A stretch of DNA of 64,000 nucleotides from Cnuibacter physcomitrellae (GCF_014640535.1 NZ_BMHD01000001.1:3213474-3277473), one strand, 5' to 3'; counted from the first letter of the stretch, positions 8,816 to 17,641 are shown. Translations and numbers: made by a program. Notes: a model not told the origin generated them from the letters alone.

Positions 8816-8870
8816 GTCCAGAGCGCCCGAGGACGCCGCGCGGCTACGCCGCGGTGAGAGCGCTCTGGAC
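8816..8870. terminator. Bidirectional hairpin between convergent genes
   Basis: Perfect 11-bp arms GTCCAGAGCGC (8816-8826) and GCGCTCTGGAC (8860-8870) enclose a GC-rich inner stem. It lies between the end of the isomerase gene and the last codons of the ROK gene on the other strand, and overlaps the ROK 3' end. No U-tract is present. Confidence 0.6.
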
Positions 8871-10106
8871 GGTCGGGCGGCCGAGGGCGAACCAGCGGGG
8901 GAAGGTCACATCGAAGAGCTCTTCGCGGGCCAGCTCGGCGCCGCCCCGCAAAGGCTCGCGCTCGTCGTCGATCGATGCCACGATCTGGAGGTCGCGGGTG
9001 GCGAGCGGATGCGACAGCTCGTAGACGCGCTGCCTCACCTCGGCGAGGTAGAGCTCTCCGGCTGCGGCTGCGGCACCGCCGATCACGATGACGCCGGGGT
9101 TGAACATGTTGACGAGCGCCGCGATGGCCTCGCCGACGGTGCGTGCCGATCGCTGGATCAGGGAGATGGCGAGGGCGTCGCCGTCCTCCGCGGCCCGGGC
9201 GATGAGTTCGGGCGAGAGGGAGGCGCCCTCCTGCACGCGGCGCCCGAGGTAGCCGCTCGCTCCGTCGGCCAGCGCCGCGTCGGCGTCGCGGACCAGCGCC
9301 CAGCCACCGGCGACGGCCTCCAGGCATCCGGTCTTGCCGCAGCGGCAGAGCACGTCCGAGCCGCTGACCCGGACGTGGCCGATGTCGCCGGCAGCGCCGT
9401 TCGCTCCGCGGTGGATCCGGCCATGCGAGAGGAGCCCAGCGCCGATGCCCGAGCCGATCTTCACGTAGATGAGGTCGTCGTGCTGGTAGCGATGGGCGCG
9501 CTCGCTGAAGGCGAGGAGGTTCACGTCGTTGTCGACCCAGACGGGAGCGTCGAAGCGCTCCTCGAAGCGCCGTCGGACGTCGAACCCGTTCCAGCCGGGC
9601 ATGATCGGCGGCGCCACCGGCCGTCCGGAGTCGAAGTCGACCGGACCGGGAAGCCCGACGGCCACGGCCCAGACCGGGACCTCGGCCTGGCGCTCGAGCA
9701 GGGTGTCCATCATGGCCAGCGCGGTGTCCATCGTCGCGGCGGGGCCCTGGGCGATGTCCCACCGGCTCTGGTCCTGATCCAGCAGCTGGCCCGCGAGGTC
9801 GGCGATGCCGACCCGCATGTGGAGCGCTCCGAGGGCGAAGATGAGGATGCGTCCCTGCTCCGACCGGAAGCGCAGCGTACGTGCCGCGCGTCCTCCGGTG
9901 GAGGGGGCGAACTCGCTGTCGGCCAGATAGCCGAGCTCGATGGCCTGGTCCACACGCTGGGTGACGACGCCGCGGCCGAGGCCCGTGACCCGGCTGATCT
10001 CAGGACGCGTGGTGGCTTCGCCTGTGCGCACGAGGTTGACGACCCGGAGGAGGCTCGTCACCTCGTCGGTCTGCGCGGCGAAGCGGAGGGTGGACTCGGT
10101 GGCCAT
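8844..10106 (-). CDS. ROK family transcriptional regulator
   Basis: The 420-residue protein has an N-terminal winged helix-turn-helix (about residues 20-75, TRPEISRVTGLGRGVVTQRV) and a ROK kinase-like domain with WNGFDVRRRFEE, VDNDVNLLAF and the ROK signature around IGSGIGAGLL. The zinc motif CRCGKTGCLEAVAGG is intact. ROK repressors sense sugars or their phosphates. It is divergent from a Gfo/Idh/MocA operon, and the gap contains a dyad whose half-site recurs at other C-glycoside promoters, so it is the best candidate for regulator of the island. An in-frame ATG at 10124 is a less likely start. Confidence 0.93.
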   Translation of the reverse strand: MATESTLRFAAQTDEVTSLLRVVNLVRTGEATTRPEISRVTGLGRGVVTQRVDQAIELGYLADSEFAPSTGGRAARTLRFRSEQGRILIFALGALHMRVGIADLAGQLLDQDQSRWDIAQGPAATMDTALAMMDTLLERQAEVPVWAVAVGLPGPVDFDSGRPVAPPIMPGWNGFDVRRRFEERFDAPVWVDNDVNLLAFSERAHRYQHDDLIYVKIGSGIGAGLLSHGRIHRGANGAAGDIGHVRVSGSDVLCRCGKTGCLEAVAGGWALVRDADAALADGASGYLGRRVQEGASLSPELIARAAEDGDALAISLIQRSARTVGEAIAALVNMFNPGVIVIGGAAAAAGELYLAEVRQRVYELSHPLATRDLQIVASIDDEREPLRGGAELAREELFDVTFPRWFALGRPTVQSALTAA

Positions 10107-10152
10107 GCATCGATGATCCCACAACTTCGACGAGTTCTGCTTCTAACTGGAC

Positions 10153-10180
10153 CCACTTATGGGAGAGTTGGACATAAGTC
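10153..10180. promoter_or_regulatory. Candidate ROK operator dyad
   Basis: Inverted half-sites ACTTATG (10155-10161) and CATAAGT (10173-10179) are separated by 11 bases, between the divergent ROK gene and the Gfo/Idh/MocA gene at 10212. The half-site also occurs as CGACATAAGC at 12021, CGACAAAAGTGG at 12081, CGACATAAGCGG at 17548 and, on the minus strand, CACTTTTGTCG at 30997. Binding by the ROK protein is inferred. Confidence 0.55.
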
Positions 10181-10211
10181 GCCTCGACGACGAGGGCGAA
10201 GGGGAGGACGC

Positions 10212-11273
10212 ATGATCTACGGGGTCGGATTCATCGGCTCGGGCCCGGGGGTCTCGGCGCTCCATCTGCCCACCGTCGCCCGCCTCGGCGCGTTCGAGCC
10301 GCGCCACGTCGCCGACGCCGGAAGCGGGCGTGCCGCGGGTCTCGGCGAACGGCACGGACTGCGTCACTCCACCGGTATCGACGACCTGCTCGACGACCCG
10401 ACCGTGGACGTCGTCGCCGTCTGCTCTCCACCGCACCTGCATGCCGAGCAGGTGCTGGCCGCTGTCGAGGCGGGCAAGCGCGCCGTGTTCTGCGAGAAGC
10501 CGCTGGCCGTCGACGCCGAGGAGGCGGAGGCGGTGATCGCCGCCTGCCGGGCGACGGGGACGGCTGTGGTGGTCGGCACGAACCATCTCTTCGATCCCGC
10601 CTGGGCCAGGGCGAAGCATCATCTCGTCGCCCATGGCGGCCGGGTCCAGACCTTCTCCGCCACCGTCTCCCTTCCTCCCAACGGGCGCTATCACGAACTG
10701 GTGAGCGTGCCGACCGACGCGAACGGCGGGGCCGGCGCCCCCGCCGGAGGTCGTCCGCTGCCCGACTGGGACGATCCCACCATCGCCGCGGCGGTGCTCC
10801 GCCAGCTCGTCCTGGGGCTGTGCATCCACGACCTCCCCCTGCTCCGCGACGTCGCACCGCACATCGACCGCGTCGTGTACGCGCGGCCGGTCAGCCCTCT
10901 GGGCTACTGCCTCGGTCTCCTCGCCGGCGACATCCTCGTGCAGTTGACCGCGGTGATGCAGCCCGGCGGTGCCGATGCCCTCTGGCGGATCTCGATCGGC
11001 ACCGACTTCGACGACCTCGAGGTCGAGTTCCCGCCGTCGTTCGTGCACGCGGGCAGCGCGGCGGTGCGGGTGAGGTCGGGCGCGGGCCCGGAGACTCGCT
11101 ACCTGCGGGCGGAGGAGGACGGCTACGAGGCGGAGTGGCGCGCCCTCGCCGACCTCATCGAAGGTCGTGTGGCCGTCGAGTACGACGAACTCCTCGACGA
11201 CGCCCGCTACTCCATCGACCTCGCGGATGCGGTGGCCGCGTCGGTGCTCGAGCGGACGGCGGTGCGTCCGTGA
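10212..11273 (+). CDS. Gfo/Idh/MocA family oxidoreductase
   Basis: The 353-residue protein has an N-terminal nucleotide-binding segment (GVGFIGSGPGVSALH), the VVAVCSPPHLHAEQV strand-helix and the catalytic lysine motif FCEKPLAVDAEEA. The family EKP motif is intact. The C-terminal domain is diverged, without the usual GDIGxHxxD, and has LVLGLCIHDLPLLRD in its place. It is divergent from ROK and coupled by a GTGA overlap to an unknown gene. It probably reduces or oxidises a sugar derivative in C-glycoside breakdown; substrate unknown. A GGGGAGGA RBS precedes the start. Confidence 0.88.
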   Translation: MIYGVGFIGSGPGVSALHLPTVARLGAFEPRHVADAGSGRAAGLGERHGLRHSTGIDDLLDDPTVDVVAVCSPPHLHAEQVLAAVEAGKRAVFCEKPLAVDAEEAEAVIAACRATGTAVVVGTNHLFDPAWARAKHHLVAHGGRVQTFSATVSLPPNGRYHELVSVPTDANGGAGAPAGGRPLPDWDDPTIAAAVLRQLVLGLCIHDLPLLRDVAPHIDRVVYARPVSPLGYCLGLLAGDILVQLTAVMQPGGADALWRISIGTDFDDLEVEFPPSFVHAGSAAVRVRSGAGPETRYLRAEEDGYEAEWRALADLIEGRVAVEYDELLDDARYSIDLADAVAASVLERTAVRP

Positions 11274-12028
11274 TCGGCGTGCACACGTCCCTTCCGCGGT
11301 TCGCGGCGGCGGGACAGGAGCTCCGAGGCATCGTCGAGCCCGCGGACGGCGTGCAGGGGGCCATCGTCGCGGTCTCCGGCGAGGACGGGTGGAGCGACCG
11401 CGTCCTGCGCGCGATCGGCGCCGGAGCGGCGGGGGTCGTGGTCTCCCGGCCGCGGAGGTCCGATCCCCGTCGTGGGGCGGAGCTCATCGAGGCCTCCCGC
11501 AGCACGCCGATCGTGCTCGACCGCGCGTGGCTGCGGGAGGACGACGTGCGCCGGACTCTCCCGGTCCCCGAGCTGCAGGTCGTGGTGGCGAGCTGCGCGG
11601 GCCCGGCGAGGGTGCTCCCCGAGCTGCTCCGAGACTGCCTGGGCTGGACGAGGCGGTGGGGCGGTGTGCTGGGCGCTGCGGTCGACGCTCGCAGCGCGGA
11701 GGGCGTCCTCGCGATCGTCGACCTGTCCGGCGGGCGTTCGTCGACGGTGCAGGCGAGGGTGCTCGCGGAGGCGAGCGCCGTCCCTCGGATGCGTGTCGGC
11801 ACCCTCGGTCCGCAGCGACTCGAGGTGGAGCTCCTGGGTGAGGAGTCGGTGGTCCGCCGCGACACCGAGCAGGGGCGGACCGAGCCGCCGCGTCCCCTCG
11901 AGTCGCGAGAGCGATCGGCGCTGCGGCGCGTGATCGCGGCGCTCGGCGACGAGGCGCTCCCCGACGAGGTGTCGCAGCTGCTGGCCGACGATCGACGCGC
12001 CCGCGAGCTGCTCGGGCGCCCGACATAA
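11270..12028 (+). CDS. Protein of unknown function coupled to Gfo/Idh/MocA dehydrogenase
   Basis: The 252-residue protein starts with GTG inside the previous stop. I do not recognise a family. It is Val/Ala/Arg-rich and predicted soluble. Its first half has repeated strand-helix patterns (GAIVAVSGEDGWSDRVLRAI, GAAGVVVSRPRR, STPIVLDRAWL) that suggest an alpha/beta fold, and the last 60 residues are charged and helical. There is no signal peptide or obvious catalytic motif. Its tail overlaps a candidate operator (CGACATAAGC includes the stop codon). Coupling to the dehydrogenase suggests a partner or following step. Confidence 0.75.
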   Translation: MIGVHTSLPRFAAAGQELRGIVEPADGVQGAIVAVSGEDGWSDRVLRAIGAGAAGVVVSRPRRSDPRRGAELIEASRSTPIVLDRAWLREDDVRRTLPVPELQVVVASCAGPARVLPELLRDCLGWTRRWGGVLGAAVDARSAEGVLAIVDLSGGRSSTVQARVLAEASAVPRMRVGTLGPQRLEVELLGEESVVRRDTEQGRTEPPRPLESRERSALRRVIAALGDEALPDEVSQLLADDRRARELLGRPT

Positions 12029-12134
12029 GCCTCGATTATCCGGGACATAGGAAGAAACCGTTTCCGCATCCGTCGCATTTCGACAAAAGTGGATGCCGGG
12101 GCGCTCCTCGCCCCTACGGAAAGGACGATCGACG
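12021..12134 (+). promoter_or_regulatory. Promoter/operator region of the ring-cleavage operon
   Basis: Three related sites occur: CGACATAAGC (12021-12030), GGACATAGGA (12043-12052) and CGACAAAAGTGG (12081-12092). An AAAGGA sequence at about 12120 serves as RBS for the dioxygenase gene. The sites match the half-site of the ROK dyad at 10153-10180. Confidence 0.5.
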
Positions 12135-13157
12135 ATGATCAAGCTGCTCTCGCACCTCTCGTACGTGGCCATCACCTCGCCCGACGTGGAGGCCTCGGTG
12201 GACTTCTACACGAAGCAGGTGGGCCTCCTCGAGGTCGACCGTGTGGGCGGAGCCGTCTACCTCCGGTGCTGGGGCGACTACTACGCGTACTCGGTCGTCG
12301 TCGTGCCGGGCGACGAGCCCTCGCTCCAGACCATGGCGTGGCGCACCTCGAGCCGCGAGGCCCTCGACGAGGCCGCTCGCCGCATCGAGGAGGCCGGCGT
12401 CCAGGGCGAATGGCTCGACGACGTGCCGCACATCGGGCGCGCCTACCGGTTCACCGGTCCCTGGGGCCACTCGATGACGCTCCACTGGGACGTCTCCAAG
12501 CACCACGACACCGAGGGCGAGGCCGCCTCGAGCTACCCCGACCGTCCCTCGCGCCGCAGCAAGGTCGCGGGTGCACCTCGCCAGCTGGACCACGTGACGA
12601 TCGCCACGAGCGACGTCGACGCCTTCGCCCGCTGGTACAACGAGGTCCTCGGCTTCCGGATCATGGCTCGCACCGTCCTCGACGAGGCGCCGATCTCGGT
12701 GTTCTCGGTGCTCACCACCAACGAGAAGTCGCACGACCTGGGCGTCGTCCTCGACGGGTCCACCCGCGCCGGCCGTGTCAACCACTACGCCTTCTGGGTC
12801 GACACCCGGGAGGAGCTGCTCATCGCCGCCGACATCCTCGGCGAGAACGGCTACCCGATCGAGTACGGTCCGTCGATCCACGGCATCGGCGAGCAGAACT
12901 TCCTCTACTACCGCGAGCCGTCGAGCCTCCGGATCGAGCTCAACACCGGCGGTTACCGGAACTACGTGCCCGACTGGGAGCCCAACACGTGGAAGCCCTC
13001 GCAGGGGTCGAACAACATGTACCGCAACAGCGTGATGCCGATGTCGATGACCGAGTCGTTCCCGCCCGCCGACGGACCGTCGGCGACGGAGGAGGGCGTG
13101 CCCGACGAGATCCGCGAGGCTCTGCTCAACCCTTACGCCCACCAGGGACAGGGCTGA
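12135..13157 (+). CDS. Extradiol ring-cleavage dioxygenase (VOC family, two domains)
   Basis: The 340-residue protein has two vicinal-oxygen-chelate domains, the plan of type I extradiol catechol dioxygenases. The catalytic domain supplies the iron triad His153 (QLDHVTIATSD), His217 (RVNHYAFWVDT) and Glu268 (SLRIELNTGG). Such enzymes open catecholic rings next to the diol. It is the first gene of a five-gene operon with a cyclase-family protein, FAD monooxygenase, FAH hydrolase and alpha/beta hydrolase, similar in content to the Herbaspirillum flavonoid operon, where FdeC cleaves the A ring of hydroxylated naringenin. The flavonoid-type substrate is inferred. Confidence 0.92.
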   Translation: MIKLLSHLSYVAITSPDVEASVDFYTKQVGLLEVDRVGGAVYLRCWGDYYAYSVVVVPGDEPSLQTMAWRTSSREALDEAARRIEEAGVQGEWLDDVPHIGRAYRFTGPWGHSMTLHWDVSKHHDTEGEAASSYPDRPSRRSKVAGAPRQLDHVTIATSDVDAFARWYNEVLGFRIMARTVLDEAPISVFSVLTTNEKSHDLGVVLDGSTRAGRVNHYAFWVDTREELLIAADILGENGYPIEYGPSIHGIGEQNFLYYREPSSLRIELNTGGYRNYVPDWEPNTWKPSQGSNNMYRNSVMPMSMTESFPPADGPSATEEGVPDEIREALLNPYAHQGQG

Positions 13158-13180
13158 CCGGAACCGCGAGGCGTACCGCG

Positions 13181-14176
13181 ATGACGATCAGCGAGGATCC
13201 CGCGGACCTGGACCGGTCGGACCCCGAGGGCGAGATCGGCTCCAGGGCCGAGGCCTACCGCAACTGGGGACGGTGGGGTGAGGACGACGTGCTCGGCACG
13301 CTCAACCTCATCACGCCGGAGAAGCGGATCCAGGCCGCGGGCCTGGTGCGCGAGGGTCGCGTCATCTCGCTCGCGCAGGCGTTCGACACGAACGGCCCGC
13401 AGAAGGGGTGGCGCCGCCGCACCAACCCGGTGCATACGATGACCGACACGGGCACGGATGCGGAGCGCGCCAACCAGGGCTTCCCCCACGGCATGGGTGG
13501 GGCCGACGACGTGATCTCGATGCCGCTGCAATGCTCCACGCAGTGGGATGGCCTCGGGCACATCTTCGACCACGGGCTCGCCTGGAACGGACGCCGGGCG
13601 GGGGAGGTCGTGACCAGCGAGGGCGACCTCGTGACGGGGATCGAGCACGCCGCCGACGCCCTCGTCTCGCGGGGCGTGCTGCTGGACGTGGGGCGGTTCC
13701 GCGAGCCGACGTCCGGCGAGCTGCCCGACGGATACGCGATCACGGTCGCGGATCTCGAGGGCTGCATCGCGGCGCAGGGTCCGTCGTCGGTCGTCGGGGC
13801 CGGTGACATCGTCCTGGTCCGCACGGGTCAGTACGGCCGTGCGCGGCGGGACGGGTGGGGTGACTACGCGGGCGGACCGGCCCCCGGCCTCTCGCTCACC
13901 ACCGCCGGCTGGCTCCGGCGGACCGACATCGCCGCGATCGCCACCGACACCTGGGGATTCGAGGTGCGTCCGAACGAGTTCGACGTCCCCGCGTTCCAGC
14001 CCCTCCATCAGGTCGTGATCCCGAACATCGGGCTCACCATCGGGGAGATGTGGGACCTCGAGGAGCTCGGGGAGGCGTGCGCCGCATCCGGCCGCTACGA
14101 CATGCTCCTCGCGGCGCCGCCGCTTCCGATCACGGGCGCCGTCGGGTCGCCGATCAATCCCGTCGCGCTGCTCTGA
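13181..14176 (+). CDS. Cyclase family protein (kynurenine formamidase-like hydrolase)
   Basis: The 331-residue protein belongs to the putative cyclase/metal hydrolase family (PF04199). Seen are NWGRWGEDDVLGTLNLITPE near the N-terminus, the metal-site region STQWDGLGHIFDHG in place of the usual HxGTHxD, then GVLLDVGR and DIVLVRTGQYG. Larger members of this type occur in aromatic and flavonoid ring degradation operons, where they act on ring-fission products. It follows the dioxygenase by 23 bases. Confidence 0.88.
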   Translation: MTISEDPADLDRSDPEGEIGSRAEAYRNWGRWGEDDVLGTLNLITPEKRIQAAGLVREGRVISLAQAFDTNGPQKGWRRRTNPVHTMTDTGTDAERANQGFPHGMGGADDVISMPLQCSTQWDGLGHIFDHGLAWNGRRAGEVVTSEGDLVTGIEHAADALVSRGVLLDVGRFREPTSGELPDGYAITVADLEGCIAAQGPSSVVGAGDIVLVRTGQYGRARRDGWGDYAGGPAPGLSLTTAGWLRRTDIAAIATDTWGFEVRPNEFDVPAFQPLHQVVIPNIGLTIGEMWDLEELGEACAASGRYDMLLAAPPLPITGAVGSPINPVALL

Positions 14177-14215
14177 TCATCTTCTAAGCTCCGTCCAGAA
14201 CAGGGAGGTTCTGAC

Positions 14216-15349
14216 ATGACCGCAGTCCACTCAGTCGCCATCGTCGGGAGCGGGGTGGCCGGCCTCGCCGCCGCCATCCAGCTCGCCAAGGCGGGGATCG
14301 AGGTCGACCTCTTCGAGGCCAAGCCGGAGCTGAGCACCCTCGGCTCGGGGATCACCCTCCAGGGGAACGCGCTCCGCGTCTTCGACTCGCTCGGGGTGTG
14401 GGAGGACGTCCAGGCCGCGGGCTACCCGTTCGTCGGACTGAACCTCCGCGCTCCGGGCCCCGGCGCGCCGATCGTCGCCGCCCTGCCGGACGTCAAGTCC
14501 GGCGGTCCCGACTACCCGTCGACGATGGGCATGTCGCGCCCGGACCTCGCGCGCATCCTCGTCGAGCACGCGGAGGCCGAGGGCGCCCGTCTGCACTACG
14601 GCGCGAAGGTGACCGGTCTCGAGCAGGCCGAGGACGGCGTCACCCTCGACATCGACGGCGCGCCCCGCGGCCCGTTCGACCTCGTCATCGGCGCCGACGG
14701 GCTCAACTCGACCGTGCGCGACCTCATCGGCATCGAGACCAAGCCCGAGCCGACCGGCATGGGCATCTGGCGCACGTTCGTGTCGCGACCCGCTTCGGTC
14801 GAGAGCAGCGAGCTGTACTACGGGGGCCCGGTCTACATCGCCGGATACACGCCCACGGGCGAGGACACGATGTACGCGTTCCTCGTGGAGAAGGCGCAGG
14901 ACCGCTTCGGGGTCTCCGACGAGGAGGCCACCCGGATCATGCTCGAGGAGTCGCGCGCCTACGACGGCCCGTGGAACGACATCCGCGCCGACCTCGAGGC
15001 GGGCGCCACGGCCAACTACACGTGGTTCACCAAGCACGTCGTCGAGGAGCCGTGGAACCGCGGCCGGGTCGTCGTGATCGGCGACGCTGCGCACAGCTGC
15101 CCGCCGACCATCGCGCAGGGTGCCGCGCAGGGACTCGAGGACGCCTTCGTCCTCACCGAGCTCCTGGTCGAGCGCGACACCCTCGACCAGGGGCTCTGGG
15201 ACGCGTTCCACGCCCGCCGCCTGCCCCGCGCGAAGGCCGTCGTCGAGGCCTCCACCCAGCTGGGACAGTGGCAGATCGACGGCGACCGCGACGCGGATGC
15301 CGGCGGCCTGATCTTCGGGATCGCACAGCGGATGGCGGAGCCGGCGTGA
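14216..15349 (+). CDS. FAD-dependent aromatic monooxygenase
   Basis: The 377-residue group A flavin hydroxylase has the dinucleotide-binding motif VAIVGSGVAGLAAAIQLAKA, the GADG motif (LVIGADGLNSTVRD) and the second FAD motif VVVIGDAAHSCPP. The SALICYLATE/6-hydroxynicotinate-hydroxylase-like layout suggests insertion of one hydroxyl next to an existing one. In the Fde-type scheme it would hydroxylate the flavonoid A ring to make the catechol-like substrate of the dioxygenase at 12135. It is coupled to the FAH gene by a GTGA overlap and has an AGGGAGGT RBS. Confidence 0.92.
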   Translation: MTAVHSVAIVGSGVAGLAAAIQLAKAGIEVDLFEAKPELSTLGSGITLQGNALRVFDSLGVWEDVQAAGYPFVGLNLRAPGPGAPIVAALPDVKSGGPDYPSTMGMSRPDLARILVEHAEAEGARLHYGAKVTGLEQAEDGVTLDIDGAPRGPFDLVIGADGLNSTVRDLIGIETKPEPTGMGIWRTFVSRPASVESSELYYGGPVYIAGYTPTGEDTMYAFLVEKAQDRFGVSDEEATRIMLEESRAYDGPWNDIRADLEAGATANYTWFTKHVVEEPWNRGRVVVIGDAAHSCPPTIAQGAAQGLEDAFVLTELLVERDTLDQGLWDAFHARRLPRAKAVVEASTQLGQWQIDGDRDADAGGLIFGIAQRMAEPA

Positions 15350-16320
15350 GGATCGCCCGCTGGACGCACGACGGCGTCGAGGAGGAGGGCTTCGTCGACG
15401 GCGACCGGGTGATCCCGTTCGCCGGCGGGCTCGACGTCGCCGCGGTGCTGCGCCTCGGTCTCCCGGCCGTGCCCGACCTGTGGGAGCAGTCACGGCTCGG
15501 CCCTGCGACCCCCCTCGCGGATGTCCGGCTCCTCGCGCCCCTGAAGCCGGCGTCGATCCGCGACTTCGTGGCGTTCGAGGAGCACGTCGAGGGGGTGAGC
15601 GCCGGCGTCGAGGGACGGTCGCACGTCGCCGACGAGTGGTATGAGGCACCGACCTTCTACTTCACCAACCCGCACACCGTGTCCGGGCCCTCCGACGTGC
15701 TGCGCCCGCCGATGACCGAGCGGCTCGACTTCGAGCTCGAGGTGGGGGTCGTGATCGGCGCGGTCGAGGGATCCGATGGGGAGAACCTCGACCCGGCCGG
15801 GGCGGGCGACCACATCTTCGGCTACACGATCCTGAACGACTGGTCGGCCCGCGACCTGCAGGGCCGCGAGATGAAGGTGCGTCTCGGGCCGGCCAAGGGC
15901 AAGGACTTCGGCACCACCCTCGGACCGTGGATCGTCACCGCCGACGAGCTCGACCCCTTCCTCGACGCCGAGGGGTTCCTGGCGATCCGTGCGGAGGTCT
16001 TCGTCAACGGCGAGCTCGTCGGCCACGACCTGGTGTCGAACGCGGGTTGGCCGTTCCCGGAGTTCGTGGCGTACGCGTCGCGCAACTCCCGGGTCGTGCC
16101 CGGCGACGTGCTCGGGTCCGGCACCGTCGGGCACGGCGGCTGTCTCGCCGAGCTCTGGGGCCGCAACGGCTCCCTGACCCCGCCGCCGCTGAAGGAGGGC
16201 GACGAGGTCCGGATGGTCATCGAGGGCATCGGCGAGCTCGTCAACACCGTCGGTGCCGCCGTGTCCGCACCACCCGTGCCGCGCGCCCGGCCGCGGTCGC
16301 GCCTGCGCACCCGTCCCTGA
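15346..16320 (+). CDS. Fumarylacetoacetate hydrolase family protein
   Basis: The 324-residue protein starts with GTG inside the preceding stop. FAH-family metal-binding sequence is clear: LDFELEVGVVIG (Glu ligands), GYTILNDWSARDLQ, and the Lys/Gly-rich segment GPAKGKDFGTTLGPW. Members hydrolyse or hydrate acylpyruvate-like ring-fission products. In this operon it should act after extradiol cleavage. The C-terminus is Arg/Pro-rich and its last codons with the stop lie in a 20-bp sequence that is repeated immediately downstream. Confidence 0.9.
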   Translation: MRIARWTHDGVEEEGFVDGDRVIPFAGGLDVAAVLRLGLPAVPDLWEQSRLGPATPLADVRLLAPLKPASIRDFVAFEEHVEGVSAGVEGRSHVADEWYEAPTFYFTNPHTVSGPSDVLRPPMTERLDFELEVGVVIGAVEGSDGENLDPAGAGDHIFGYTILNDWSARDLQGREMKVRLGPAKGKDFGTTLGPWIVTADELDPFLDAEGFLAIRAEVFVNGELVGHDLVSNAGWPFPEFVAYASRNSRVVPGDVLGSGTVGHGGCLAELWGRNGSLTPPPLKEGDEVRMVIEGIGELVNTVGAAVSAPPVPRARPRSRLRTRP

Positions 16321-16345
16321 CCGTCCGCACCCGTCCCTGATCGTC
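16306..16345 (+). repeat. 20-bp direct duplication over a stop codon
   Basis: CGCACCCGTCCCTGACCGTC is followed at once by CGCACCCGTCCCTGATCGTC (one mismatch). The first copy contains the FAH stop codon and the second lies in the 45-base gap before the next gene. Confidence 0.9.
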
Positions 16346-16365
16346 GATCGCCGAGGAGCGACCCC

Positions 16366-17526
16366 ATGTTCATGTACTTCCCGACCAACTACGTGTGGAG
16401 CCTCGCCGTCGTCGCCACGCTCAACAACGGCGGCTACATCGACGAGGTCGACCGTGCCTGCAAGCCGGTGCTGCTGGCCTCGCAGAACGGCGACGACGCC
16501 GGGACTGCGGAGCTGTACGCCGCGTGGGCCGCGGTCGCCGACCGGCTCATCGCAAAGGCGCAGGACGACGAGGCGCGCGGGCGCCGCATCGGCGCGGGGG
16601 AGACCTACTACCGCGCCTCCCTCTACACCTCCCAGGCGGAGCGGCTGCAGTCGCCGAGCTGGCCCGGACGCAACGCGGCGTACCAGAAGTCGATCGACCT
16701 GCTGCTGAAGCACATCGAGCTCTCCGACATCCCGGTCACCCGTGTCGAGGTCCCGTACGAGGACAGCTCGCTTCCCGCGTACTTCTACCGTGCGCCGGGA
16801 GCGGGCCCGCATCCCGTCGTCATCCAGTGGAACGGTCTCGACTCGACCAAGGAGATGATGTACTACTCCGGGTTCCCGCGGATGCTCGCGGAGCGCGGCA
16901 TCTCCACGCTCATGATCGACACGCCCGGGTCCGGCGAAGCCCTGAGGCTTCGCGGGTTGAAGGCGCGGCACGACACCGAGGTGTGGGCGGCCGCGATCAT
17001 CGACCATCTCGAGCGCTCGTCCGGCGAGCTCGGCATCGACCCCGACCGCATCGGCATCGTCGGATGGTCGCTCGGCGGCTATTACGCGCCCCGGGCCCTC
17101 GCCTTCGAGAAGCGCCTGAGGCTCGGCGTGGCCTGGGGCGCCAACCACGACTGGTTCGAGGTGCAGGAGGCCAGGCGCAACCGCGAGGGCGAGAACCCGG
17201 TGCCGCACTACTGGGACCACGTGTTCTGGGTGTGGGGCGCGTCCGACATGGACGACTTCATCGAGAAGACGAAGGGGATGCGCCTGGACGGCGTGGTGGA
17301 GCAGATCACGGCGCCGTTCCTCATCACGCACGGCGTCGGCGACCGCCAGATCAACGTGAAGTACGCGCACCGTTCCTACGACCAGGCGGTCAACAGCCCG
17401 AAGCGCGAACTGCGGCTGTTCGACGACCCGGAGGGTGGGACCGAGCACATCTCGATCGACAACATGCCGTACGTGGCGGGCATCATCGCCGACTGGATCG
17501 CGGAGACGTTCGCCGAGCTCGACTGA
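16366..17526 (+). CDS. Alpha/beta hydrolase (dihydroxypseudooxynicotine-hydrolase/FrsA-like)
   Basis: The 386-residue enzyme has a long helical N-terminal region (residues 1-125) and then an alpha/beta hydrolase core with nucleophile elbow GIVGWSLGGYYAPR and a late acid/His region (THGVGDRQINVKY, GGTEHISID). This two-part plan matches the C-C bond hydrolase group that includes 2,6-dihydroxypseudooxynicotine hydrolase, which splits beta-diketone-like bonds. Closing a ring-cleavage operon, it is a good candidate for splitting the C3 bridge of a flavonoid-derived fission product. Substrate inferred only. Confidence 0.87.
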   Translation: MFMYFPTNYVWSLAVVATLNNGGYIDEVDRACKPVLLASQNGDDAGTAELYAAWAAVADRLIAKAQDDEARGRRIGAGETYYRASLYTSQAERLQSPSWPGRNAAYQKSIDLLLKHIELSDIPVTRVEVPYEDSSLPAYFYRAPGAGPHPVVIQWNGLDSTKEMMYYSGFPRMLAERGISTLMIDTPGSGEALRLRGLKARHDTEVWAAAIIDHLERSSGELGIDPDRIGIVGWSLGGYYAPRALAFEKRLRLGVAWGANHDWFEVQEARRNREGENPVPHYWDHVFWVWGASDMDDFIEKTKGMRLDGVVEQITAPFLITHGVGDRQINVKYAHRSYDQAVNSPKRELRLFDDPEGGTEHISIDNMPYVAGIIADWIAETFAELD

Positions 17527-17536
17527 GCCGATTCTT

Positions 17537-17566
17537 TTGCTTGATTTCGACATAAGCGGGTAGGAT
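17537..17566 (+). promoter_or_regulatory. Promoter with embedded operator motif for the MFS-oxidase operon
   Basis: A -35-like TTGCTT (17537-17542) and -10 TAGGAT (17561-17566) are spaced by 18 bases. The motif CGACATAAGCGG (17548-17559) fills the spacer, as expected for a repressor site. It matches the other candidate ROK half-sites. Confidence 0.55.
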
Positions 17567-17641
17567 GGATGCGACGCCGGGGCTCCGCGAGCCCGTTCCC
17601 GTCGGCGACGTCGCCGGCGGGGCACACCGAGTCGCGTCGAT

